Positions 1-5,775 are shown, counted from the stretch's first letter. The stretch: DNA of 11,922 bases from an uncultured Oscillospiraceae bacterium (GCA_934661135.1 CAKUJA010000065.1:1-11922), one strand, 5' to 3'. The notes: a model not told the origin generated them from the sequence alone. Translations and numbers: made by a program.

Positions 1-96
1 GCGGATTGCCTTCCCCTCCGGGGAAGGTGTCTGCGAAGCAGACGGATGAGGGTCTGGGAGCAGTTGCAATGCATCGGTGCAACCTCTGATCATCCG
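1..96. repeat. Structured dispersed repeat with nested hairpins
   Basis: No coding potential is evident. Three hairpins follow each other: 9-16 with 20-27 (8 bp, loop TCC), 29-34 with 38-43 (GTCTGC, loop GAA), and 63-68 with 78-83 (GTTGCA/TGCAAC). The last is enclosed by an outer 7-bp stem, 43-49 with 90-96 (CGGATGA/TCATCCG). The first 26 bases recur exactly at 11897-11922, so this is a dispersed repeat rather than a local structure. It resembles REP- or MITE-like non-coding elements. Any function, such as RNA processing or termination, is unknown. Confidence 0.7.
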
Positions 97-190
97 CCGC
101 ACCCGTAGGGGCGGACGACTTTGCGCAGCCGTTAGCGACGAAGGAGCTTTACGGATGCGGCATACCCCTTGCGGGTACTGTCCGCCCGTT
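97..190. repeat. Interrupted copy of the 51-bp GGGCGGAC hairpin repeat
   Basis: The left half (97-120) and right half (178-190) match the repeat unit found at 3963-4116 and 11851-11890. The two arms of its hairpin, GGGCGGAC and GTCCGCCC, are separated here by 57 extra bases (121-177) where other copies carry a loop of about 6 bases. No clear target-site duplication flanks the extra segment. It is non-coding. Confidence 0.65.
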
Positions 191-219
191 CCCCTTTCTT
201 TAAAAAGAATGGGAACCCC

Positions 220-417
220 CTATTTTTCTTTATAGTAGAGCATACAGTGACAATATCCCTCAAACTCCGGATTCGCAATTTGCCGTTTAAATTCCTCGCA
301 CATACATTTATTTTCCTCCGTATGCGCCAGCCTGCACGGACAGTACCCGCCCGTGCGCTTCAAGCCCTCGCGGATTTTTGCGACGACCTCCTTGTCCTCG
401 TTCAGCCGTACCTTCAT
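220..417 (-). CDS. Ferredoxin:thioredoxin reductase catalytic subunit-like protein
   Basis: A 65-residue soluble protein with three paired-cysteine motifs: CPC (C26, C28), CMC (C38, C40) and CHC (C56, C58). In the catalytic (beta) subunit of ferredoxin:thioredoxin reductase, four of six such cysteines bind a [4Fe-4S] cluster and two form the disulfide that reduces thioredoxin with electrons from ferredoxin. The span from first to last cysteine (32 residues) equals that of plant FTR-beta as I remember it (55 to 87), but the middle pair lies about 7 residues earlier. The ATG start overlaps the TGA of the thioredoxin gene (ATGA, 414-417), so the two are probably translationally coupled and act on one another. 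No FTR-alpha subunit gene is seen. The family is well supported; thioredoxin as the actual substrate is inferred from context. Confidence 0.82.
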   Translation of the reverse strand: MKVRLNEDKEVVAKIREGLKRTGGYCPCRLAHTEENKCMCEEFKRQIANPEFEGYCHCMLYYKEK

Positions 418-725
418 TTTACCGCCTCAATCCGTGCGCGAATCGTCTCCTTGTCGGCATAGCCGATGCTCGTCCCCGCGATCTCGCCGTTTTTTACAAA
501 CAGCAGCATCGGAATCGACTGCACACCGTATTCCATCGCCAGATCGCGCTCGTCGTCAACGTTCACCTTGCAGAACTTCACGTCGGTCATCTCGCCGTCC
601 AGTTCCTCCATGACCGGGCTGAGCATCATGCACGGCCCGCACCAGGTCGCCCAGAAGTCGACCACCACCAGCTTGTCCGCCTGCAATACCTCTCGGTCAA
701 AGTTCTTGCTCGTCAAAATCGTCAT
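414..725 (-). CDS. trxA: Thioredoxin
   Basis: 103 residues, the usual thioredoxin length. The active site WCGPC is at residues 28-32 in the context VVDFWATWCGPC, and the cis-proline loop IPMLLF (I71-P72) follows, as in cytosolic disulfide-reducing thioredoxins. C52 is an additional cysteine outside the active site. The ATG at 725 is chosen because a strong Shine-Dalgarno AAGGAGGA (731-738) lies just upstream; the frame stays open further upstream, but that stretch crosses the promoter and the prfC terminator and looks non-coding. It is the first gene of a two-gene unit with the FTR-like protein at 220-417. No NADPH-dependent thioredoxin reductase is nearby, so ferredoxin may supply its electrons. 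The trxA symbol is by family, since paralogues are common. Confidence 0.95.
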   Translation of the reverse strand: MTILTSKNFDREVLQADKLVVVDFWATWCGPCMMLSPVMEELDGEMTDVKFCKVNVDDERDLAMEYGVQSIPMLLFVKNGEIAGTSIGYADKETIRARIEAVK

Positions 726-753
726 GCCAGATTCCTCCTTGGCTTTTTCTTTT

Positions 754-759
754 AGTATA
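754..759 (-). promoter_or_regulatory. -10 element of the trx promoter
   Basis: On the minus strand the sequence reads TGGTATACT, an extended -10 (TGN + TATACT). The expected start of transcription is near 747, giving a leader of about 20 bases that contains the Shine-Dalgarno. No good -35 box sits at 16-18 bp, which fits an extended -10 promoter or one needing an activator. The same TGGTATACT occurs in the predicted prfC promoter. Confidence 0.6.
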
Positions 760-765
760 CCACGC

Positions 766-797
766 ATTTTACAAAATTCGTGAATCGTTTGTAAAAT
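766..797. promoter_or_regulatory. Operator-like perfect inverted repeat upstream of trx
   Basis: ATTTTACAAA (766-775) and TTTGTAAAAT (788-797) form a perfect 10-bp inverted repeat separated by 12 bases, with arm centres 22 bp (about two helical turns) apart. The spacer contains a smaller palindrome, ATTC-GT-GAAT (776-785). It covers the -35 region of the trx promoter, as expected for a dimeric regulator. No T-run makes it an intrinsic terminator. The regulator is not identifiable from the site. Confidence 0.5.
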
Positions 798-817
798 TCT
801 CCCCCCGCAGCATCCGC

Positions 818-846
818 AAAAAAAGCGGGCGGAGTTCTCCGCCCGC
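818..846 (-). terminator. Intrinsic terminator of prfC
   Basis: On the minus strand, GCGGGCGGA (846-838) pairs with TCCGCCCGC (833-825) around a GAAC loop and is followed by seven T residues (824-818). It begins about 8 bases past the prfC stop, separating prfC from the trx unit. Confidence 0.9.
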
Positions 847-853
847 CCGCTGT

Positions 854-2437
854 TTATTCCGCCGTCTCCGAAAGCTCCAACCCCGGATTCCGCTTCAAAA
901 TATAGTTGATCGACCACTGGGACGCAAACACCAGCAGGCTCCGCCCGCGGTAATCCTCCAGCAGCTCCGCGTCGCTCGACAGATTCAAATCCTTCAAATC
1001 CGCCACCGGCGCGGCCTTGATGAACCGGAGCTGCTCATACGGCAGACCGTCCATCCGCAGATCGACGCCGTATTCCGCCTTCATGCGGTACTGGAACACG
1101 TCAAATTGCAGCGTACCCACGACGCCCACAATGACCTCCTCCATACCGGAGTTCGGCAGCTTGAAGATCTGGATCGCGCCCTCCTGGGCGATCTGCTCCG
1201 TGCCCTTGATAAACTGCTTCCGCTTCATCGAGTCCCGCGGACTGACGCGCGAAAAATGCTCCGGCGCAAACGTCGGAATCCCGCCGAACTTAAACTTCTT
1301 CCCCGGCACGGTGATCGTGTCGCCGATCGCGAAAATGCCGGGGTCAAACACGCCGATGATGTCGCCCGCGTAGGCTTCCTCGACGATCTCGCGCTCCGAC
1401 GCCATGAGCTGCTGCGGCTGACTCAGCCGCATTTTCTTCCCGCCCTGCACGTGGTAATATTCGCGGTCACGCTCAAACTTGCCCGAGCAAATCCGCATAA
1501 ACGCCAGCCGGTCTCGGTGCGCCTTGTTCATATTCGCCTGAATTTTGAACACAAACGCCGAAAAATCCGGGTCAAACGTGTCGATCACGCCGCAGTCCGC
1601 TTCGCGCGCCAAAGGCGGCGGCGTCATGCGCAGAAACTCCTCCAAAAACGGCTCCACGCCGAAGTTTGTCAGCGCAGACCCGAAGAACACCGGCGAAAGC
1701 TGCCCCCGTTGCACCTCGTCCATGTCAAATTCGCGTCCCGCGCCGAGCAGCTCCACATCGTCACGGAGCTGCGCGTGCCGCCGCTCGCCGATGATCTCCG
1801 TCACCTGCGAGTCATCGAGCGTCACAGCCAGCTTCTCCGCGCGGTTCTTGCCGGAAACGCCTGAAAACAGCAAAAGCTGTTCACCGCGCCGGTCGTAGAC
1901 GCCCTGAAATTCCTTGCCCGAGCCAATCGGCCAGTTGCAGGCGTATGTCTCGATTCCAAGCTCGTTTTCCAGCTCGTCGAGCAGCTCAAACGGATCGCGC
2001 GCCTCGCGATCCATCTTGTTGATAAAGGTAAAAATCGGAATATGGCGCATCGCGCAGACCTTGAACAGCTTGCGCGTCTGCGGCTCGACGCCCTTCGCGC
2101 CGTCGATGACCATGACCGCGCTGTCCGCCGCCATCAGCGTACGGTACGTGTCCTCCGAAAAGTCCTGGTGTCCCGGCGTATCCAGAATGTTGATGCAGTA
2201 TCCCTCATACTGGAACTGCATGACCGACGACGTGACCGAAATGCCGCGCTGCTTTTCGATCTCCATCCAGTCCGATACCGCCGCGCGCGAATTCTTCTTG
2301 CCCTTGACCGCGCCGGCCTGTGCAATCGCCCCGCCGTAGAGCAAAAATTTTTCCGTCAATGTCGTTTTGCCGGCGTCCGGATGCGAGATAATTGCAAATG
2401 TTCTCCGCCGGGAGATTTCTTCCTGTAAGGTAGCCAA
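854..2437 (-). CDS. prfC: Peptide chain release factor 3 (GTPase RF3)
   Basis: 527 residues, matching the usual RF3 length (about 529 in E. coli). RF3 is a translational GTPase that removes RF1/RF2 from the ribosome after termination. GTPase motifs are clear: P-loop SHPDAGKTTLTEK (18-30), EIEKQRGISVTS in switch I, DTPGHQDF (86-93, G3) and NKMDRE (140-145, G4). The VKGKKNSRAAVSDWMEIEKQ region (44-63) is typical of RF3 and separates it from EF-G and LepA. The start codon is TTG at 2437: a strong Shine-Dalgarno AGGAGGAG (2444-2451) sits 6 bases upstream and there is no ATG or GTG in frame nearby. It is monocistronic, ended by the terminator at 818-846, and divergent from the padR unit. Confidence 0.97.
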   Translation of the reverse strand: MATLQEEISRRRTFAIISHPDAGKTTLTEKFLLYGGAIAQAGAVKGKKNSRAAVSDWMEIEKQRGISVTSSVMQFQYEGYCINILDTPGHQDFSEDTYRTLMAADSAVMVIDGAKGVEPQTRKLFKVCAMRHIPIFTFINKMDREARDPFELLDELENELGIETYACNWPIGSGKEFQGVYDRRGEQLLLFSGVSGKNRAEKLAVTLDDSQVTEIIGERRHAQLRDDVELLGAGREFDMDEVQRGQLSPVFFGSALTNFGVEPFLEEFLRMTPPPLAREADCGVIDTFDPDFSAFVFKIQANMNKAHRDRLAFMRICSGKFERDREYYHVQGGKKMRLSQPQQLMASEREIVEEAYAGDIIGVFDPGIFAIGDTITVPGKKFKFGGIPTFAPEHFSRVSPRDSMKRKQFIKGTEQIAQEGAIQIFKLPNSGMEEVIVGVVGTLQFDVFQYRMKAEYGVDLRMDGLPYEQLRFIKAAPVADLKDLNLSSDAELLEDYRGRSLLVFASQWSINYILKRNPGLELSETAE

Positions 2438-2495
2438 ACTGTGCTCCTCCTAACATGATGTAATATATAAGCTTGAATCAGTTTGACGCCTTTTC

Positions 2496-2507
2496 TTAAG
2501 TCGGCAC
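2496..2507 (-). other. Possible three-codon leader ORF (GTG CCG ACT TAA) before prfC
   Basis: On the minus strand, GGAGG (2519-2515) lies 7 bases before GTG (2507-2505), followed by CCG, ACT and the stop TAA. If translated it gives fMet-Pro-Thr. It lies inside the predicted prfC leader, about 60 bases upstream of the prfC start. The Shine-Dalgarno and spacing are as good as those of real genes here, but so short an ORF can arise by chance. Confidence 0.3.
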
Positions 2508-2541
2508 GTTGATTCCTCCAGATTTCAAGTTAAGCGAAGAA

Positions 2542-2570
2542 AGTATACCACACACGCTTCCATTTTACAA
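2542..2570 (-). promoter_or_regulatory. Probable prfC promoter
   Basis: On the minus strand, TTGTAA (2570-2565) and TATACT (2547-2542) are 17 bp apart, and the -10 is extended (TGGTATACT). The predicted start near 2535 gives a leader of roughly 98 bases. An AT-rich TATATT at 2462-2467 could be an alternative -10 but lacks a good -35. Confidence 0.55.
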
Positions 2571-2604
2571 GAAAAACCACAGTCTCAACGTGAAAAAATA
2601 CTGC

Positions 2605-2633
2605 TTGACAAATAATACCACGTATCATATAGT
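2605..2633 (+). promoter_or_regulatory. Near-consensus promoter of the padR unit, with overlapping palindrome
   Basis: TTGACA (2605-2610), 17-bp spacer, TATAGT (2628-2633): a strong vegetative-type promoter. The -10 lies within an 11-bp palindrome ATATA-G-TATAT (2627-2637), and ATAC-CAC-GTAT (2616-2626) sits in the spacer. Such sites over the promoter fit autorepression by the PadR protein encoded just downstream, which is common in the family; binding itself is inferred. Confidence 0.75.
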
Positions 2634-2655
2634 ATATCGCAACAGGAGGTGTATT

Positions 2656-2985
2656 ATGGACGGACAACTCAAACGCGGAATGCTCGACGTCTGCGTCCTC
2701 GCCGCAATCCGGCAGGCCGACTCCTATGGCTACCAGATTCTCAAAGATCTCAAGCCGTATGTGGCGCTGTCAGAGTCGACGCTCTACCCCATTCTCCGTC
2801 GGCTTGAAGCCGCCGGACAGCTCGCCGTGCGCACGGCTGAGCACAACGGCCGCCTACGCAAATACTACCATATCACGCCGGACGGCATCGCCCGCATTGA
2901 ACAGTTCAAAACCGAGTGGGAACAGATCGTGCACATCTATCAATTCATTCTATCAACGGAGGAACCAAACCATGACGAAATCTGA
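2656..2985 (+). CDS. PadR-family winged-helix transcriptional regulator
   Basis: 109 residues, the size of the small PadR group that is essentially the winged-helix domain plus a C-terminal dimerisation helix. Typical motifs are YGYQILKDL, the recognition-helix and wing region STLYPILRRLEAAGQL, and RKYYHITPDG. The C-terminal helix is FKTEWEQIVHIYQFIL. PadR proteins usually repress their own operon until a ligand or stress lifts repression. ATG at 2656 is chosen because AGGAGGT (2644-2650) lies 5 bases upstream; the frame stays open to 2509, but that part precedes the promoter. It overlaps the next gene by 14 bases (2972-2985), so both are co-translated. The ligand cannot be read from the sequence. 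Confidence 0.93.
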   Translation: MDGQLKRGMLDVCVLAAIRQADSYGYQILKDLKPYVALSESTLYPILRRLEAAGQLAVRTAEHNGRLRKYYHITPDGIARIEQFKTEWEQIVHIYQFILSTEEPNHDEI

Positions 2986-3952
2986 ATTTTTAACCGCTCT
3001 TGATAAAAAGCTCGCCGCCCTCTCCGCAGAAGATCGCTCCTCCTTCCTCACCTACTATGCAGAAATCATCGATGACCGCATGGAAGATGGCCTTGCGGAA
3101 GCCGACGCCGTGGCCGCAGCCGGTTCTATTGACGAAATCGCCGCACAGCTTCTCGCCGAGACGCCGCGCACCGAATCCCGTCTACGCGTCCGACCTCAGA
3201 AAATCGCAGCGGCAGACAGCTTCTTGCTGCTTACAGATCCGTTCGACGCCATCGAAATTGCCGCAACCTGTGCCGATGTCGAGCTTCTTCCGGCGAAGGA
3301 CGGCGTCTGCCGCATCGAATTTCAAAATGAGTACCGCTGCACCGCCCTTGTTGAAAATGGTGTGCTCCGTATCACTGAAGCGCGGCGGCACCGCGTCGGC
3401 CTGACGCTCGATCTCAACATCGGCGGCCGTCAGTTGCTCGACGTTCCCATGCGCGACAATGCACTGCGGCTCTATCTCCCGGCCGTTACCTATCGCCTGC
3501 TCGATGCACAGACGCGCTCCGGTGATCTCGAAGTCTCCGCCGGCCTGTTCTTCACGCGTGTCCTGCTCCGCAGTGCCAGCGGCGAGGTCGCGTTCCGCGC
3601 CGCCGTCGCATCGGAGCTGCGCATTCATACTGCCAGCGGCGACATTGAGGTGCAAAGCAGCACGCCCGAACAGCTCCGTCTGGAAAGCGCCAGCGGCGAT
3701 GTGGAGTTTTCCGGCTGTGGGAAGTCCTCTGTAACCGTCCGGACAAGCAGTGGAGATGTCGAATTTGCAGACTGCGATGAAGCCGCGCTCGACATCCGCA
3801 CCGCCAGCGGCGACATCGACGGTCATTTTTCCATCCCACGCACCGTCTCGGCCAGCTCCGTCAGCGGCGACATCGACGTCCCCCGCACCGGTTCCGGTGC
3901 CCCGTGTACGCTGCATACCGTCAGCGGCGACATCTCCGTCCGCATCAAATAA
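2972..3952 (+). CDS. HAAS (DUF1700) and DUF4097 beta-repeat protein
   Basis: 326 residues. Residues 1-60 (MTKSEFLTALDKKLAAL onward, helical and acidic) match the HAAS/DUF1700 domain, which is typically encoded right after PadR regulators. The rest fits DUF4097: beta-strand repeats each carrying a turn SGD or SGE at residues 183, 203, 222, 241, 260, 279, 298 and 318, that is, every 19-20 residues, suggesting a right-handed beta-solenoid. No signal peptide or membrane segment is seen, although many HAAS proteins are membrane-bound, so it is probably cytosolic or attached through a partner. The ATG has GGAGGA at 2959-2964. PadR-HAAS-DUF4097 units are found in Bacillota and are linked by context to envelope stress, but the molecular role is unknown. 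Confidence 0.88.
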   Translation: MTKSEFLTALDKKLAALSAEDRSSFLTYYAEIIDDRMEDGLAEADAVAAAGSIDEIAAQLLAETPRTESRLRVRPQKIAAADSFLLLTDPFDAIEIAATCADVELLPAKDGVCRIEFQNEYRCTALVENGVLRITEARRHRVGLTLDLNIGGRQLLDVPMRDNALRLYLPAVTYRLLDAQTRSGDLEVSAGLFFTRVLLRSASGEVAFRAAVASELRIHTASGDIEVQSSTPEQLRLESASGDVEFSGCGKSSVTVRTSSGDVEFADCDEAALDIRTASGDIDGHFSIPRTVSASSVSGDIDVPRTGSGAPCTLHTVSGDISVRIK

Positions 3953-3962
3953 TCCGTTTCTG

Positions 3963-4116
3963 CCGCACCCGTAGGGGCGGACGACCCTGTCCGCCCGTTC
4001 CTCCGATCTTCCACCGCACCCGTAGGGGCGGACGACTCTGTCCGCCCGTTCCTCCGATCTTTCGCCGCACCTTGTAGCGGCGGACGACTCTGTCCGCCCG
4101 CTTCTTCCGGTTTCCT
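3963..4116. repeat. Three tandem copies of a 51-bp hairpin repeat
   Basis: Units start at 3963, 4014 and 4065 with CCGCACC and are 51, 51 and 52 bases long. Each contains GGGCGGAC - 6 bases - GTCCGCCC, an 8-bp stem (the third copy has one changed outer base). Loop bases vary (GACCCT, GACTCT) while the stem is largely kept. The array begins 10 bases after the DUF4097 stop. The hairpins lack T-runs, so they are weak terminator candidates at best. Further copies lie at 97-190, 4355-4402 and 11811-11890. Confidence 0.85.
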
Positions 4117-4329
4117 CCGCACCCGAAGGAACGCTTTTTTGAACCCATTCTTTTCTTTCTTTGCCAGAAAGAAAAGAACGGTTTCAATCTGCCAAGAAAA
4201 GAAAGAGGGCACAGTGCCAACCGTAGTCCTAAAATTTTCTCAGAAAATCCCGGCCTTCAGCCGTCCGTCACATCCATCCCTACCATCCGAAAGGTCTCTG
4301 CGCTCTGCGCATCGCCTTTCGGAGACACC
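4072..4329. repeat. Copy A of a ~258-bp direct repeat
   Basis: It matches 4353-4609 with an offset of 281 (280 near the right end). By eye there are about five differences in the first 150 bases and more after that. It starts inside the third 51-bp unit and contains a perfect 13-bp stem (4148-4160 with 4166-4178, loop TTGCC) and a 9-bp stem TCCGAAAGG/CCTTTCGGA (4286-4294 with 4315-4323). ORFs of 60-130 codons cross it on both strands but run through repeats and are not believable genes. Confidence 0.85.
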
Positions 4330-4352
4330 TGAATGTTCCCACCACGCCTTTT

Positions 4353-4609
4353 TTGTAGGGGCGGACGACTCTGTCCGCCCGCTTCTTCCGATTTCCTCCG
4401 CACCCAAAGGAACGCTTTTTTGAACCCATTCTTTTCTTTCTCTGCCAGAAAGAAAAGAACGGTTTCAATCTGCCAAGAAAAGAAAGAGGGCAAAGTGCCA
4501 ACCGTAGTCCAATAATTTTCTCAGAAGATTTCAGCCTTCCTCCGTCCGTTGCGATAGTCACTACTATCCGAAAGAGCGTCTCGCTCTGCTCGCGCCTTTC
4601 GGAGACACC
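4353..4609. repeat. Copy B of the ~258-bp direct repeat
   Basis: Second copy of 4072-4329. The 13-bp stem is kept intact (4429-4441 with 4447-4459, loop CTGCC), the difference falling in the loop. The TCCGAAAG/CTTTCGGA stem is also kept, while the sequence between its arms differs strongly and contains its own GAGCG-TCT-CGCTC hairpin. Nothing coding is evident. Confidence 0.85.
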
Positions 4610-4860
4610 GTCGTGCATCTCCGACTTCCATACGCAGCAGGTTCCAAGGGCAAGGCCCTTGGCCGCTAGAGGGGGTTCGGGGGAACCATTCGGAAGGTTC
4701 CCCCGAGCGCTTTTTTCTTTTGCCAGGCGTTTTCTTTTTGGCGCCCCAAAAAGAAAATGCCGTCTGCGTCCCTTTCTCTGAAAAGAGTTGAAAAGAATGG
4801 GGGCGCAAAATTTCTTCTTTCGGAGTGTAAAAAAGAAAAACCCGTCAGTTTTAGTCTTTT
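4610..4860. repeat. Cluster of strong hairpins, non-coding
   Basis: Three hairpins occur in order: CCAAGGGC/GCCCTTGG (4644-4651 with 4655-4662), GGGGGAACC/GGTTCCCCC (4679-4687 with 4696-4704, followed six bases later by T6 at 4711-4716), and a 16-bp stem at 4726-4741 with 4746-4761 (one G-T pair, loop CGCC). The second could stop plus-strand transcription coming from the padR side. No gene is seen. Confidence 0.65.
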
Positions 4861-4864
4861 TTAA

Positions 4865-4902
4865 GAAAAAAGACCCTCGCCCATCTCCGTGGACGAGGGT
4901 CT
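4865..4902 (-). terminator. Intrinsic terminator after ispA
   Basis: On the minus strand, AGACCCTCG (4902-4894) pairs with CGAGGGTCT (4879-4871) around a 14-base loop that has its own CCA/TGG pairing, and a T-run follows (down to 4866). It starts 3 bases after the ispA stop and ends the asp23-to-ispA operon. Confidence 0.9.
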
Positions 4903-4905
4903 CCT

Positions 4906-5775
4906 CTAAAACTCTCTCACAGCAAGCCGCTGCACAAGCTCCTTCAAAAATGCCGTCTCGCCAAACGCGTCCAGCGCGGCCACGGCTGTTTCATTCTCCT
5001 CCTCGATCATCTGCCCGCAGCGCTCCAATCCATACAGCCGCACAAACGTCCCCTTGTTCGCGTCCACATGGACGGCCTTGCCGAGCGTTTTTGCGTCGCC
5101 GAGCACATCGAGCATATCGTCCCGAATCTGGAACGCCAGTCCCAGCGCCTCGGCATACCGCGCGGCCGCCTCAAACTGCACCGCGCTTCCCTGCCCGGCC
5201 AATACGCCGCAGCAGCAGGCCGCGCGGATCAGCGCGCCGGTTTTCAGGCTTTGCAGCGTGTGAATCCGCTCCGCATCCGGCTCCTCCTGCTCCGCGGCCA
5301 GATCGAGCACCTGTCCGCCGACCATGCCAAGCTCCCCGGCGCACGAGCTGAGCGTTTTTACCACACCCGCAATCGTCGCCGCATCCGCCTGCGCGCCTGC
5401 CGCCGTCTCAAATGCCGCCGTCAGCAGCGCGTCGCCGGCCAACACAGCCATCGCCTCGCCGTAGACGCGATGGTTCGTCGGCTTGCCGCGCCGGAAGTCG
5501 TCGTTGTCCATGCACGGCAGATCGTCGTGAATCAGGCTGTATGCGTGCACCATCTCCAGCGCCGCCGCAAACGGCAGCGCCGTCTGCCAGTCGCCGCCGC
5601 AGATCCGGCAAAATTCCAATACCAAAACCGCGCGGATGCGCTTTCCCCCGGCGAGCAGGCTGTACCGCATCGCCTCAAACAGCCGCTTTTGCGGTGCGTC
5701 CTCGGTGAAGCAGCCGTTCAGATAGGCCTCTACCGCCTCGCGGTAGGTCTGCATTCTTGCGTCAAATTCATTCAT
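4906..5775 (-). CDS. ispA: Polyprenyl synthetase, probable farnesyl diphosphate synthase
   Basis: 289 residues, all-alpha trans-prenyltransferase. It joins IPP units to allylic diphosphates, giving geranyl and then farnesyl diphosphate for quinone, cell-wall carrier and other isoprenoid pathways. Visible motifs are GGKRIR (43-48), first Asp-rich motif HDDLPCMDND (83-92, bacterial type II form with two extra residues), KTGAL (178-182) and second motif QIRDDMLD (216-223). ATG at 5775 is preferred: CAGGAG lies about 10 bases upstream, while the TTG at 5784 would be only one base from it. It overlaps xseB by 8 bases and is the last gene of its operon. dxs, which often follows in Bacillota, is not present. 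Exact chain length of the product is inferred from the family. Confidence 0.93.
   Translation of the reverse strand: MNEFDARMQTYREAVEAYLNGCFTEDAPQKRLFEAMRYSLLAGGKRIRAVLVLEFCRICGGDWQTALPFAAALEMVHAYSLIHDDLPCMDNDDFRRGKPTNHRVYGEAMAVLAGDALLTAAFETAAGAQADAATIAGVVKTLSSCAGELGMVGGQVLDLAAEQEEPDAERIHTLQSLKTGALIRAACCCGVLAGQGSAVQFEAAARYAEALGLAFQIRDDMLDVLGDAKTLGKAVHVDANKGTFVRLYGLERCGQMIEEENETAVAALDAFGETAFLKELVQRLAVREF

Noticed and set aside
188..216. Hairpin after the FTR-like gene as an intrinsic terminator
   Set aside because: GTTCCC/GGGAAC with an inner TTCTT/AAGAA stem exists, but in the direction of the gene it is followed by a G/C-rich repeat and no T-run, so I do not call it.
726..917. 64-codon upstream extension of thioredoxin
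   Set aside because: It would span the trx promoter, the inverted repeat, the prfC terminator and the end of prfC. The ATG at 725 gives standard thioredoxin.
2509..2655. N-terminal extension of PadR by 49 codons
   Set aside because: It would cross the TTGACA/TATAGT promoter; the ATG at 2656 has the good ribosome site and gives a normal PadR length.
2438..2655. Riboswitch or T-box between prfC and padR
   Set aside because: No T-box sequence, conserved riboswitch core or terminator/antiterminator pair was recognised; the region is explained by two divergent promoters and the leader.
3182..3916. 244-codon minus-strand ORF opposite the DUF4097 gene
   Set aside because: Its repeating Ala/Gly/Asp pattern is the antisense image of the 57-bp SGD repeats; there is no Shine-Dalgarno and no known motif.
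3963..4116. Possible CRISPR array
   Set aside because: The 51-bp units are directly contiguous with no unique spacers, and no cas gene is nearby.
3823..4618. Minus-strand ORFs of 78-129 codons sharing a start MPSFFSWQIETVLFFL, or MALCPLSFLGRLKPFF, and plus-strand ORFs across the same stretch
   Set aside because: They are translations of the duplicated repeat blocks, lack ribosome sites, are open on both strands, and one runs antisense into the DUF4097 gene. Low-complexity Lys/Phe content reflects the hairpin arms.
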